Shown: positions 30,700 to 42,504, counted from the stretch's first letter. The stretch is DNA of 64,000 bases from Forficula auricularia (GCA_024734495.1 JALMQS010000225.1:18676573-18740572); one strand, 5' to 3'. Program-made: numbers and translations. The notes: generated from the sequence alone by a model not told the origin.

Positions 30700-31455
30700 A
30701 ACATTAGTTTTAAAATATAAATAATTAGTTATGTATTTTGCAAAATATAAAAGGTATATGATGTGTTATTTGATTTTGAATATTACCTTTTAGAGCATCT
30801 GATTTGAGTATTTAAATATACCTATATATGTGGTTTATAAAGAAGGGGATATTTGTGGTTTGAAAGCAGCAGGTTGTTGACCTTTAATTCTGCTAAACAA
30901 CCGTGTAATCCTGTCTGTTTTCGCTTTCATTCTCTGCCCACCTTCAACCAAGATCATTGAGAGAAAGTTTCCACAGATTATTTCTCCAAGCAGTTAAAAT
31001 ATAAAGAGTTCAAATTGCCAATTCAAGTAGATACGTATTAAATTGCATGATAAAGTATATCAAGGTAGCTTGTAGTATTCCCTACATACACCTAAATACA
31101 GAAACCTGGCAGCTGCACAGGGCCCAGACTTTAGGAGCTCCTAAAAAAATTCCCCAAAATAACAATTACGATTAATAAAAATGTTAAAAAGTAAATTGCT
31201 GAATAATGAAATCAAAAACCTATATTACATACCTACACTACTTTTGAACTTTGATTATTTAAAAATTATATAAAAAAAAATTATACATTTTTCTAATTTT
31301 TTCTCCTAATCAACGATTTCAAAGTAGTAATATATGCTACGAAACGCTAGCTACCCGTGCCCAACTCGCACTTGTCCGGCTTATTAGTCCTTTGAAAATT
31401 AAAAAATATATATATTTTATTTTTAAATAAAATCGTATTTTTAGTTTATAATATA
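30700..31455. other. Region without recognised feature
   Basis: A+T-rich DNA with no ORF, terminal repeat or array that I can recognise. Confidence 0.5.
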
Positions 31456-31459
31456 TTTT

Positions 31460-31499
31460 ATCAGATGGCGAAGCCCGCTTTCGGCGGGCATCTTGCTGG
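31460..31499 (+). other. Helitron-type 3' terminus candidate
   Basis: GGCGAAGCCCGCTTTCGGCGGGC forms a GCCCGC/GCGGGC hairpin (31473-31489), followed after 6 nt by CTGG, which fits the CTRR end of Helitrons. Very similar ends occur at 57000-57026 (CTAG) and 60018-60048 (CTAG before T), with partial ones at 50463-50500 and 58625-58655. Confidence 0.45.
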
Positions 31500-31779
31500 C
31501 CAATGGGCTACCTAGTCTCTGTACTCCGTAGTCGGTTTTCAAATAATAATTTAAATTACTTAATTTTAATAAATTTTATTTGTTATGAACTATTAGTGGG
31601 TTTTATAATATTAATTTAAATTTCCTAATTTTAATACATTTTATTTGTCATGATCTCTTTGTAGATTTTAATATAGATGTAATGTTTAAAACACATTAAA
31701 CAAATATTATTTTATGTTCATTTAAAAAATATATTGTTTTTTTCTAGATAAATTTTTTCATTTTTTAATACCCTTTCAA

Positions 31780-31812
31780 AATGTGTTAGATCTTTATGCC
31801 CCACCCTGTATT
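31780..31812 (-). repeat. Short terminal motif of a dispersed element
   Basis: AGATCTTTATGCCCCACCCTGTA recurs with small changes at 35508-35538 and 56861-56884, and inverted at 42103-42125. It resembles the CAGGGTG-type end of TIR elements, but the opposite ends were not located. Confidence 0.45.
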
Positions 31813-31849
31813 TAATAAAATAAAATAAATTTAATAGTTTTGGTATTCT

Positions 31850-32135
31850 ATATCTCTATGTTCACCGACCTCCAGGTTAAACGGCTTAACCGATTGACTT
31901 GAAATTTGAAACATAGACTCCTGAGGGGTCAAGTAACTCGGTGTGATTCATAAACAGTGAACTTTTAGTCCCAGGAGGAAATTTATGATTTTTTTTCTAT
32001 TCTTATTCAAAGTTCTAATAAGAAAACTCTAATTAGATTTTTTTAGAAATTAAAATTTAATTTTTTTAAAACTCACAATCAGTTTAATATAATACAATTT
32101 ATAAAATATATCCGCAATTTTTAATATTTTAAGCA
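31850..32135 (+). repeat. Dispersed repeat family P, copy P1
   Basis: It shares TATCTCTATGTTCACCGACC, GGTTAAACGGCTTAACCGAT, CATAGACTCCTGAGGGGTCA and CTTTTAGTCCCAGGAGGAA with 33465-33735, and inverted with 41785-42100 and 42265-42500. Non-coding. It abuts family E copies in two places (32190 and 33300-33470), which suggests P and E may form one larger unit. Confidence 0.55.
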
Positions 32136-32189
32136 GTATTATATTGATATGTGCCCTGCGGGATTTATGATTATAGAAAATCGGGTTCC

Positions 32190-33300
32190 GTTTTTACTTT
32201 ACCATATAGGGTATGGTCAAGTATTGTAATCGTGCATAAAAAAAGTGTTTTTTTTTCCTTCTTTTTTCGAAATATCTCAAAAACGGCCGAAACTATTTTG
32301 ATTAAAATAATTGAGCGAAGCCATGGCATTTCGCTCTACAAAAAAGCTCTAATAAGTGAACATCGAAAAAATTATATTTTTCGACTAGTTTTGGTCCATT
32401 GAGATTAAGAGCTGATTAGATTTTGGTGCAAATCGACCCAAAATTAAAGGAAGTGGAGGGGGGGGGTTAAAAATTAAAAATCTAGGCCATTTGAGCAAAC
32501 TCAACCAAATTTTGTATACATAATCAGTGGGACCCCAGAAGTCTAAAAATGCAAAAACTAACTACCCAAAATGGGGGTGGAGGGAGGAGGGGTTAAAATT
32601 AAAAATCTAGGCCATTTGAGCAAACTCAACCAAATTTTGTATACATAATCAGTGGGACCCCAGAAGTCTAAAAATGCAAAAACTAACTACCCAAAATGGG
32701 GGGTGGAGGGAGGAGGGGTTAAAATTAAAAATCTAGGCCATTTGAGCAAACTCAACCAAATTTTGTATACATAATCAGTGGGACCCCAGAAGTCTAAAAA
32801 CGCAAAAACTAACCGCCCAAAATGGGGGTGGAGGGAGGAGGGGTTAAAATTAAAAATCTAGGCCATTTGAGCAAACTCAACCAAATTTTGTATACATAAT
32901 CAGTGGGACCCCAGAAGTCTAAAAATGCAAAAACTAACTACCCAAAATGGGGGTGGAGGGAGGAGGGGTTAAAATTAAAAATCTAGGCCATTTGAGCAAA
33001 CTCAACCAAATTTTGTATACATAATCAGTGGACCCCAGAAGTCTAAAAATGCAAAAACTAACTACCCAAAATGGGGGGTGGAGGGAGGAGGGGTTAAAAT
33101 TAAAAATCTAGGCCATTTGAGCAAACTCAACCAAATTTTGTATACATAATCAGTGGGACCCCAGAAGTCTAAAAACGCAGAAAACTAATGGGGGGGGGGA
33201 GGGAGGTGCTGGGTCAGAAAATTAATATCTAGGCCATTTGACCAAGTGCCATGTTGTATGGTAAAGTCAAGTGGATGGCCACATCAGAACACGTCAGCTT
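32190..33300 (+). repeat. Family E, copy E2, with expanded array
   Basis: It starts TTTTACTTTACCATATAGGG and ends at ACATCAGAACACGTCAGCTT, like E1 and E3. The central AATCTAGGCCATTTGAGC block occurs once in E1, E3 and E4 but is tandemly amplified here (32430-33225). Confidence 0.65.
32430..33225. repeat. 125-bp tandem array, six to seven units
   Basis: AAAAATCTAGGCCATTTGAGC recurs at 32476, 32601, 32727, 32852, 32977 and 33102, with a diverged unit near 33210. Each unit carries a GGGGGTGGAGGGAGGAGGGG purine tract. The array is inside family E copy E2. Confidence 0.95.
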
Positions 33301-33464
33301 ATTTCTTTATGAATTCTATAAAATAAATAATTTGATTAATTAGCAAATTGAAAAATATATATAATTCCATATAGGCCTTTATTAACCATTGGTCTAGATT
33401 CATAATAATAGATATATTAATAATATAATCTAGACCAAAATAAAATCAATAGAATAATTTTAGG

Positions 33465-33735
33465 ATTCTATATCTCTATTTTCACCGACCTCCAGATTAA
33501 ACAGTTTAACCGATTGACTTGAAATTTGAGACATAGACTCCTGAGAGGTCAACCAATCAGTGGAATTCATAAAAAGTGAACTTTTAGTCCCAGGAGGAAT
33601 TTTAGAATTTTTTTTTCTATTCTTATTCCAAGTTCTAATATACAAAAACTCTATTTCGAATTTTTAAATAATCTCTTTAAAACCCACCAACAGTTTAATA
33701 TAGAAATAGGGTTCCGTTTTACTTTGGTATAGAAC
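33465..33735 (+). repeat. Family P, copy P2
   Basis: It has the same block order as 31850-32135 with several substitutions (CAGATTAAACAGTTTAACCG for the corresponding P1 block). It ends in a GGGTTCCGTTTTAC string shared with 32180-32200. Confidence 0.55.
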
Positions 33736-33739
33736 CCAA

Positions 33740-34315
33740 AATAAGAATAATTTTGTGACATCCCTGATATTTTATAATAATATAAAACTTAATGAAAATT
33801 TTTCTTTTATGATAATAAAAAATAGCTCGAGTTTAATGAGGCTATCTATTTGTCAGTATCGCAAGTGTATTTTCCAAGATATTTTTATAAATTGCACTCT
33901 CTGATGATAGATTAAGTATTTATTTGATAATTTCTTAATGACGGACTATTTGTGTGCATTTATAAGTTCGTTATCATTGACCTATTATTTGAATTCATTT
34001 TTTAAAAAATACAATATTTGTTGAGTTATTTTGATAACGCAAGCTTACAAGTCGTTTTATTAAGTTTATGTTAAATATTCAATAGATCAAGTTAGACAAG
34101 ACATACAAGATAAGCTACTGGTATATAACATTAGTAGTATTGAATTAGAAATGAAAAAATTTATAGTGGAAATAATAATATACTAAAAATCTATCTATAA
34201 TTATTATAATCGGCTTGGGCGACGGCGACAATGTGAATTTTTTAATTTTTAAAACCCTCTACTAGTGAATGACAAAAATTTTTTAAAAAATTAGGAAATT
34301 TAAATTTATATTTAT
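33740..34315. other. Region without recognised feature
   Basis: A+T-rich DNA. An AATCGGCTTG...GACGGCGAC string at about 34208-34230 recurs near 47427, 50320 and (reverse) 57128. It is followed each time by a TTTTAAAACCC-type block, so it is probably part of a Helitron-like family whose limits I could not fix. Confidence 0.4.
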
Positions 34316-34369
34316 GAAATTATTGGATAAAAAATACTTGGTAGGTTTAACATTAAGATATAAATAAAC

Positions 34370-35390
34370 TGCAACGGATCGTTGCTAAACTTTATCCAAA
34401 TTCATTTGAAATATTAATATGTTTATTCCTTTATTATTAATCAGATATCACTTGCTATTTGCAGTTCATGTTGACTTTAATTCAAAAATAATGATCAATT
34501 CTTATTTAAAAGTCGAGGAATAACAATTCTACATTAGATTTTTGACGCTTCGATTATTATTGGTAACCATTGCTGAAGACATGGAGGAATCGACTTAAAA
34601 TCAAAAATAACAATCGATTCTCATCTAATACTTGAGGAATAACCTTATTGCATTCCATTTTTGATGTTTTGACTATTAATGGCAACCTCTACTGAAAACG
34701 TGGAAGAATCGACTTAAAAGCTTGAGTTGTTTACCAAAAAATAATTTAGTCTTTTTGATTTTAAGTCGATTCTTCCACGTTTTCAGTAGAGGTTGCCATT
34801 AATAGTCAAAACATCAAAAATGGAATGCAATAAGGTTATTCCTCTAGTATTAGATGAGAATCGATCGTTATTTTTGATTTTACGTCGATTCCTCCATGTC
34901 TTCAGCAATGGTTACCAATAATAATCGAAGCGTCAAAAATCTAATATAGAATGGTTATTCCTCAAGTACTAGATGAGAATCAATCGCTATTTTTGGTTTT
35001 AAGTCGATTCCTCTATGTCTTCAGCAAAGGTAATGGATAAGAAAACAACGCAGTTGCTATGGTTACTTATAAAATTTCCTCCCAAATTTTTAGCATTTCA
35101 CAGAGAGAAGCCTATCCATTCTTACTTAAGCAAGGTTAAATGAGCTATATTAAAACGATCCAATGAATAAATTTTAAAGAATTTAAAATATAAAAATTAA
35201 AAAAAGTACTATCTTACTCTTGAGTAAAGTACTTTAAAATATAATTTTACTAAAAACTTTATTTAATCTTTTTTGTGGTCCCCAAGGTACTTAATTAGGA
35301 TAATAAATTTCATTAAAATTGGTTAAGTCATTTTCAAAATATTTAGAAAAAACTAAAAAAGTACTGAAATAAAGTACTAATGTTTGTTGC
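34370..35390 (+). repeat. Family K, copy K3, with inverted half
   Basis: 34735-35385 is the direct homologue of K1 (11612-12285). The preceding 34480-34720 is an inverted copy of its first 250 bp, so 34500-35000 is a palindrome meeting near 34725-34745 at TTAAAAGCTTGAGTTG. The left edge 34375-34460 is the inverse of 28790-28900. Confidence 0.65.
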
Positions 35391-35639
35391 CCCCCCCCCA
35401 TTTTGGGTGGTTAGTTTTTGCATTTCTAGCCTTGTTGGGTCCACAGAATATATATACAAAATTTAGTTGAGTACAAAATATAGAATTTTCATTCATACCT
35501 CTTCAAAATGTGGTAGATCTTTATGCCCCATCCTGTATTAAAACATGTTCTTTTTTTGTTTTTTTTTACGTCAGATTCGCGCCTTTTTTCCTTTTAGTGG
35601 ATGTTAACACGCAGTTTATGTTGGATCTGGCTGTAAATG

Positions 35640-35760
35640 TAAATAAATAATAACACTACTAACAAAAATTTATTTTTGCCTTTATCATAACAACGGTTTA
35701 AAATGTCATCAATTTAATGAGTAAACTTGACAATGGACCATTGAGTATTCCGATTCTCTT
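35640..35760 (+). repeat. Dispersed repeat family M
   Basis: The motif GCCTTTATCATAACAACGG with a following TTTAAAA..TCAT occurs here and at 38180-38290, 38320-38410, 60230-60300 and 61325-61390. It occurs inverted at 37290-37430 and 44945-45000. Each copy is near TACTAACAAAAA strings. The limits are not defined. Confidence 0.45.
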
Positions 35761-36017
35761 TGTTTCTTTTACTTTTATTTTTTGAAATGCTAAATATTAT
35801 AATATCTAATGTTATTTGTTTTTCTTTTTGTTTCAGGTAAGCATCTTATTTTGATAATCTTATTTTCCGACCTCTATTCAAGATCCAATTTTGGTGAGCT
35901 ATTATAATTGAATATTATATTCATCAATTTACTACTGGAAAACATTTTATTAATTTAAACTCTTATTTTTTTTTCAAAATCCGAATTTTTAACGAATGAT
36001 GAAAAAAGTGTCTTTTT

Positions 36018-36755
36018 TAACCGACTTCAAAAAAGGAGGAGGTTCTCTATTCGACTGAATTTTTTTTTTTTTTTTTTTTTTTGTGCCTATGTTACCTCAT
36101 ATCTCCGCCAATTGTCAACCGATTTTGAAAATTTTTTTTGCATTGGGTCCAGTCTAGCTTCCGATTGGTCCCATTTTTTTTTCGATTTTTTTTCATAGGT
36201 ATTAGACCCTTTTTATTAGGTTTGTTTAGACCTAACCTCTTTGTTTATGAACCGATTTCGATGGTTCTTTTTTTATCCGAAATGGGGTGTCTTAGGGATG
36301 GTGTCATATTAATTTGGTCAAGTTCTGATGATATAATCACTATTAATAACATCACTAAAAAGAGAAAAATAAAAATTTTTAAGAAAAAAATAAAAACCGA
36401 CTTCAAAAAAATTAAATGCAACAAATAAAATACACTAAAAGGTATAAAATAATTATTATCTTATTTAGTTACAACTAAACGACGAAATATTAACATGAAA
36501 TTACTTTTGGAAGTCGGTGCCAAACTAACTATACCTATAAGCGACCGTACCCGCCAAACGTACTAAGTAAGATCCGTCGAGTGCGATTCATAAAAGGTAT
36601 ATGTTTGGCACCGACTTCAAAAAGTAATTTCATGTTAATATTTCGTCGTTTAGTTGTAACTAAATAAGATAATAATTATTTTATACATTTTAGTGTATTT
36701 TATTTGTTGCATTTAATTTTTTGAAGTCGGTTTTTATTTTTTCTTAAAAATTTTT
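36018..36755 (+). mobile_element. Foldback family G, copy G2 (loop inverted)
   Basis: It begins TTAACCGACTTCAAAAAAGG with a T18+ run at about 36061 and ends TTGAAGTCGGTTTTTATTTT. Arms of the central palindrome are intact. Relative to the element's ends, the 75-bp loop (about 36528-36607) is in the opposite orientation to that in G1, G3, G5 and G6. Confidence 0.7.
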
Positions 36756-37150
36756 TGCTTCTTATTTTCGAAATATCTCAAAAATGAATCAAATTATTTT
36801 GATTAAATTTTTTTTAACAAATTCACCTTGTTTCTGTCTACAAAAAAATCTTATATAGTGAACATGGAAAAATTTATATTTTAAAAGATAATAATTATTT
36901 TGTCAATATTTTTTTTTAGAAAACGTTAATGTTTTATGAAATTTTGTATAGCTCAAAAACTAATGAAGGTAAATTATCAAAACGAAATTTTATATTTAGA
37001 TATTATATTTTATTAGCTATTATAAAGAGCTGATTATATTTTGATTAAAAATTCGGGTAAGGTGGTTAAAAATATTAATTATTTGTCCGAAATGGACCAA
37101 ATTTTCACACTAAGTCTTTAAGGCCTTTTATGGAACTATCAATTCAAATA
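36756..37150 (+). repeat. Diverged family E-like segment
   Basis: TTCGAAATATCTCAAAAATG and the TTTTGATTAAA and AAATCTTATA.AGTGAACAT blocks follow the order of family E but with many substitutions. The remainder to 37550 includes an inverted family M copy. Confidence 0.4.
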
Positions 37151-37581
37151 ATCAGCTTTCTAAAATACCCATGAATAGGGAAAGTTTCAGGTGTGTAATA
37201 TTTTTTAATTTTGAACTGAAAGTAAGACAAAGTTTTTTTTTCAGTATTTTGACTAATAATATCTTTAAAGCTCTTAACTCATATAAAAATAATCGAAAAA
37301 CGCAACGAGAATCAGAATCCACTGCGCTCCATTGTTAAGTTTACTAATTAAAATGATGAACTTTTAAGCCGTTGTTATGATATAGGCGAAATCATTTTTT
37401 TTTTTTGTTAGTAGTATTATTATTTCTTTTGTCTATTTATTTATTTCAAGTGGAAGAAAAACTTTCTTAAAAATTAATTTATCCATCTTATAAAAAAAAA
37501 AAAATATTTTACAAATCAAAAAAGGGGCGTACCCTCTCCTGCCTCCCAGAAAAATATTCAGTAAAAATTATAAAAATTGTA

Positions 37582-37583
37582 AA

Positions 37584-37630
<47 letters not shown>
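37582..37630. repeat. (AT)n microsatellite
   Basis: An AT dinucleotide tract of about 45 bp at the left foot of the inverted repeat 37630-38040. Confidence 0.9.
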
Positions 37631-37634
<4 letters not shown>

Positions 37635-38040
37635 AAGATAAGAGTAAATAAATATTATATTTAATATTGATTTACTATGAGTTAAGGATACTAGGTCACT
37701 TATTTCAAATTAAAATTAAAAATTAAAAGATATAATTTTTTTCTTTTTCAATATATATATTTCGGCCTTATCAACCCATCTTCAGGAAGTACAGAAAGTT
37801 ACTTTCCCATCTTCAGGAAGTACAGAAAGTTACTTTCCCATCTTCAGGAAGTACAGTAAAGTTACTTTCTGTACTTCCTGAAGATGGAGTTGATAGCCTG
37901 AAATATATATATTGAAAAAGAAAAAAATTATATCTTTAATTTTTTAATTTTAATTGAAATAAGTGACCTAGTATCCTTAACTCATAGTAAATCAATATTA
38001 AATATAATATTTATTTACTCTTATCTTTATTAAAGATGTT
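37628..38040. repeat. Long inverted repeat with hammerhead-like core
   Basis: Arms of about 170-200 bp (AATAAAGATAAGAGTAAATA mirrored at 38010-38030; GTTAAGGATACTAGGTCACT mirrored near 37965). The centre holds three 31-bp units beginning CCCATCTTCAGG (37775, 37806, 37837). On the plus strand of the right arm CTGAAGA (37878-37884) is followed by GAAA after a short GG/CC pairing, a layout shared with 47111-47135. Confidence 0.6.
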
Positions 38041-38149
38041 TCACCTTGCACCAACACCACAATCTCTACTAATTATATATATATAAGATGGATAAATTAA
38101 TTTTTAAGAAAGTTTTCTTCTAATTGAAATAAATAAATAGACAAAAGAA

Positions 38150-38420
38150 ATAATAACACTACTAACAAAAAAAAATGTTTTCGCCTTTATCATAACAACG
38201 GTTTAAAAGTTCATCTTTTTATTCAGTTAACTTAACAATAGATCGTAGTGTATTCTGATCCTAATTACGTTTTTCGATTATTTTTACAATAGTTCAGAGC
38301 TTTGAAATATTTTTAGTCAAAACACTTTTCGCCTTTATCATAACAACGGCTTAAAAGTTCATAATTTTAACCAGTAAACCAACAATTGATTTTAGTGAAT
38401 TCTGATTCTCGTCCATTATT
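38150..38420 (+). repeat. Two family M copies
   Basis: GCCTTTATCATAACAACGG appears near 38188 and 38330, each followed by a TTAAAAGTTCAT block. The tract 38440-39120 holds an AG-rich microsatellite (38633-38650) and nothing else I recognise. Confidence 0.45.
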
Positions 38421-39139
38421 TTTATTATAATTTTTCCTGAATAATATTTTTCTGGGAGGCAGGAGGGGGACGTAAATGACCGTGAGTTTTCGTGATGGTC
38501 TATAATGGAATAAATTTTTTTGATTTTGACCTCACAGAGAGTTTGAATTCCTGTTGCTTAAACCTGAACTAACTAGGTAGAGATGATGATGGATCCATTT
38601 GGCAAAAAACAAATTCACTTACGGAATATAGTAGAGAGAGAGAGAGAGAAAAAATTCGATGGTCTAATGGAGTCTTAATTAATAAACCTTGAGAAATATG
38701 ATTTATTTAACGGGGCCAGTGAGTTTTTTTTTATTGAAAATTACCAAAATTTATTCTACACTTAATCGTTGAGATCTTTGAAATAGGTACGTACGTATTC
38801 CTATTATTATGAGTCATTTGACATTTAGAGAAGAGTTATTTTATTAGTATTAATATATTTATGGGGGCCGCAAGAATTATATTTCATCAAAAAAATTGTT
38901 TAGGGTTCCGTGCCAAAATGTAAATTTGAACTCTATTAATGTCACTTTAATGGCTTAAAGAGTATTGTATCCCGTAAATTAAATAAAATAAAACTTTATA
39001 ACTTAAATGTATTCACTTTTCATATATCCGAAAAAAATCGAATAATTATTTTAGGTAGGGTTGAATTTTATGTGGCGTGAAAAATATATCACCTGCTGTT
39101 TTGATATTCATATAAAGATTTTTTTAATAAGGATTAGAT

Positions 39140-40277
39140 TATTTTTACTTTAACCATACAGTGTATGGCTTGATAAACATTATCTGTACTCTGCTCCATC
39201 GAGACAAATGGTAGAAGTGGTTTGCTGAATTTAAACGTAGTCGTACCAGCAGAGCGCAGTGAACGCCCAAATGAGGCTGTTATTCCAGAAAACATAAAAA
39301 AAATCCACAAATTGGTTATGAACGATCGCAAATTGAAGGTAGCTGACATTGTAAAGATATCAGATGGTAGTGTTTTTATCATTTTACACGAACATTTGGG
39401 TATGAAAGCTCTGTGCAAAGTGGGTGCCGCGTGAGCTCACAGTCGAACAAAAACAACAACGAATTGATGCTTCAGAGGAGTGTTTGGCGCTGTTAAACCG
39501 AAATAAAATGGAATTCTATCCTCGATATGTGACAATGGATGAGACATGGCTTCACTATTACACACCAAAATCCAAAAGACAGTCAGCTGAGTGGACCAGA
39601 GGCCTATTTTGACGAGAAAGAGAAACCGTACTATAAAAGTGGTATCGAAAAGATGGAAAATCGCTATACTCGTTGTATCGCCCTCAAAGGCAACTATGTT
39701 GAATAATAAAATCGAGTTTTGTCAAAATTTTATTTTTTTCTTACTTATCCTACGGACTTATTGAATGACCTGTTATTGTAATCGTGCATGAAAAAAAGTG
39801 TTTTTTTTCCTTCTTTTTTTTCAAAATATCTCAAAAAACGGCTGAAAGTATTTTGATTAAAAAAATTGACCGAAACCATGGGATTTCGCTTTACAAAAAA
39901 GCCCTAATAAGTGAACATCGAAAAAATTTATATTTTTCGAGATAATAATTGTTTTGTCAAAATGGTTGTGGACGAGCTAGCTCAAAAACTAGTGTGAATA
40001 TCGAAAATCAAATTTCACACGTAGTTTTGGTCCATTGAGATTAAGAGCTGATTAGATTTTGATGTATATCGACCAAAAATTAAGGGGGGTGGAGGGGGGG
40101 GGGGTTAAAAATTAAAAATCTAGGCCATTTGAGCAAACTCAACCAAATTTTGTATACATAATCAGTGTGACCCCAGAAGTATAAAAATGCAAAAACTAAC
40201 CCCCTTACATGATTATAAATAATTTTTGGAACCAGCTTGTATGGTAAAGTCAAGTGGATGGCCACATCAGAACACTT
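39140..40277 (+). repeat. Family E, copy E3, split by mariner
   Basis: The left end TACTTTAACCATACAG (39147-39165) and the remainder from 39777 (TTGTAATCGTGCATG) to GAACACTTCAGCTTATTTT (40277) make one copy of family E. The mariner remnant lies between them. Confidence 0.6.
39210..39776 (+). pseudogene. Mariner transposase, internally deleted
   Basis: Frames in order give FNLNVVVPAERSERPNEAVI and DRKLKVADIVKIS (N-terminal helix-turn-helix), HLGMKALCKVGAA, then WVPRELTVEQKQQRIDASE. A second frame (39424-39612) has YVTMDETWLHYYTP, with the first catalytic Asp, and SKRQSAEW. The sequence then jumps to the C-terminus, YFDEKEKPYYKSGIEKMENR and CIALKGNYVE. The middle with the second and third Asp is deleted. 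The 3' terminus CGGACTTATTGAATGACCTG ends at about 39774 and matches a mariner inverted repeat. The 5' terminus is missing. The element sits inside a family E copy. Confidence 0.8.
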
Positions 40278-40424
40278 CAGCTTATTTTAATAAGGATTAG
40301 ATTATTATTATTTTTTTTATTTAATTTACTTTAAAATGATTATGTGAGAGGCCGGAAATTAGCCATTTTTATGTGATTTTTGAGTCTATTGGCTTTCAAA
40401 AGTAACTTTTTTTAGACTGAACCC

Positions 40425-40535
40425 AATGCAATAGAAATCATCAAATCGGTTCACATTTGGCGAAGATATCAGGTAACATAGACACACAAAAAATTCAGTC
40501 GAATTGATAACCGCCTGTTTTTTGAAGTCGATTAA
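40425..40535 (-). repeat. Family G fragment
   Basis: It matches the A-run end of G (GAAGATATCAGGTAACATAG ... TTCAGTCGAAT) with substitutions, ending TTTTTTGAAGTCGATTAA. Confidence 0.55.
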
Positions 40536-40600
40536 AATCGTTAAAGAGCAAATCAAGAAAACGATTCTATATAGATATATACAAGAATTGATTATTTAAA

Positions 40601-41346
40601 AAATAATTTTTAAGAAAAAAATAAAAACCGACTTCAAAAATTAAATGCAACAAATAAAATACACTAAAAGGTATAGAAATAATTATTATCTTATTTAGTT
40701 ACAACTAAACGACGAAATATTAACATGAAATTACTTTTTGAAGTCGGTGCCAAACAAACTATACCTATAAGGGAGCATACCCTCCAAACGTACTAAGTAA
40801 GATCCGTCGAGTGCGATTCATAAAAGGTATATGTTTGGCACCGACTTCAAAAAGTAGTTTCATGTTAATATTTCGTCGTTTAGTTGTAACTAAATAAGAT
40901 AATAATTATTTTATACCTTTTAGTGTATTTTATTTGTTGCATTTAATTTTTTGAAGTCGGTTTTTATTTTTTTCTTAAAAATTATTTTTATTTTACTCTT
41001 TTTAGTGATGTTATTAATAAATAGTGATCATATCATCAGAACTTGACCAAATTAATATGACACCATCCCTAAGACACCCCCTTTCGGATAAAAAAGAACC
41101 ATCGAAATCGGTTCATAAACAAAGAGGTTAGGTCTAAACAAACCTAATAAAAAAGGTCTAATACCTATGAAAAAAAATGGAAAAAAAATGGGACCAATCG
41201 GAAGGTAGACTGGACCCAATGCAAAAAAATTTTTCAAAATCGGTTGAGAATTGGCGGAGATATGAGGTAACATAGGCACAAAAAAAAAAAAAAAAAAAAA
41301 AGTTCAGTCGAATAGAGAACCTCCTCCTTTTTTGAAGTCGGTTAAA
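40601..41346 (-). mobile_element. Foldback family G, copy G3
   Basis: Ends ATAAAAACCGACTTCAAAAA and TTTTTTGAAGTCGGTTAA, poly-A run at about 41280-41301, and central palindrome with the loop in the common orientation. Non-coding. ORFs such as 41052-41279 are shared by chance through the repeat. Confidence 0.7.
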
Positions 41347-41349
41347 AAG

Positions 41350-41780
41350 TATAGAGTAATTTGTCATAGAATTTTGTACTATAAATTTTTTACAAAGCCT
41401 TATTGCTTGATTTTGAAAAAAGACATTTCTTGAATAGAAATCTAAACGTTTCCATCTGATTACCCTGAAATGAACAGGTCAGAGAGAAGTGGGTGTAGGG
41501 AAGTTGCCTACCGATGGCCAAGATTCCTGACCTTCCCACCAACCAAGCCAGTCAGGCACTCTCAGGCTCTGCCTTGCCTTTCTTACAAAATGCCTATTAA
41601 TATGACGAAATAAACGTGTGCAAAAGAGACGAGAAGTGTCCGGCATTCGTTTGATTTATACTATATACCTATATACTTAATGGAATGATTTCAAAGACGC
41701 CAAGGGTGCTTGTATTTTGGACTACAATGGCAAGGAAGGACAAGCTCTAGCCAGTGCTCGCATAATATAATATTGGCTAC
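41350..41780. other. Region without recognised feature
   Basis: Partly of ordinary composition (41460-41640), with no recognisable domain in any frame. Confidence 0.4.
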
Positions 41781-41784
41781 AATA

Positions 41785-42100
41785 TTAGAAATTGCGGATA
41801 TATTTGATAAAAAGTATTATCATAAACTGTTTGTGGGCTTTAAAAAGATTACATTTAAATTTGTAGAAAAAATTCGAATTAAAAGTTTTTCTTATTAGAA
41901 CTTGGAATAGAATAAAAAATGCTAAATTTCCTCCTGGGACTAAAAGTTCACTGTTTATGAATCACACCGATTACTTGACTCCTCAGGAGTCTATGTTTTA
42001 AATTTCAACTCAATTGGTTAAGCCGTTTAACCTGGAGGTCGATGAACATAGAGATATAGAATACCAAAAACTATTAAATTTATTTTATTTTATTAAATAC
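41785..42100 (-). repeat. Family P, copy P3
   Basis: A reverse-orientation copy with TTCCTCCTGGGACTAAAAG, CTCAGGAGTCTATG and GTTTAACCTGGAGGTCG. It is followed by the CAGGGTGAGGGCATAAAG motif. Confidence 0.55.
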
Positions 42101-42264
42101 AGGGTGAGGGCATAAAGATCTAACACATTTTAAACGGGTATAAAAAATTAAAAAATTTAACTAGGAATATACTGGGTTGCCTTCAATTACCTACATTCAA
42201 TTAAAAGTTCTACCAGTCGGTCTCTCTTCAGAGAAAATTTCGTTGCAAAAAAATTGCTTACAAT

Positions 42265-42500
42265 ATTAGAAATTGCGGATATTTATTATAAATTCTATTA
42301 TATTAAACTGTTTGTGGGTTTTAAAAAGATTAAATTTGAATTTGTAGGAAAAATTCAAATTAGAGTTCACTTTTTTGAATCACACCGATTACTTGACTCG
42401 TCAAAAGTCTATGTTTCAAATTTCAATTCAATTGGTTAAGCAGTTTAATCTGGAGATCGGTGAACCTAGAGATAGAGAATCCGAAAACTATTTTATTGAT
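42265..42500 (-). repeat. Family P, copy P4
   Basis: A second reverse copy about 480 bp from P3, lacking the CCTGGGACTAAAAG block. It shares the ATATTAGAAATTGCGGATAT start with P3, so P3 and P4 form a local tandem pair. Confidence 0.55.
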
Positions 42501-42504
42501 TTTA

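Noticed and set aside
32430..33225. CRISPR-like regular repeat array
   Set aside because: The repeats are directly adjacent, with no variable spacers and no cas genes, and the context is clearly eukaryotic. It is a tandem satellite.
36138..36428. ORF of about 96 codons repeated in several family G copies (also 59003-59305, 9079-9297)
   Set aside because: Its apparent conservation follows from the copies being the same repeat. The frame is broken in other copies, the composition is low-complexity, and no domain is recognisable.
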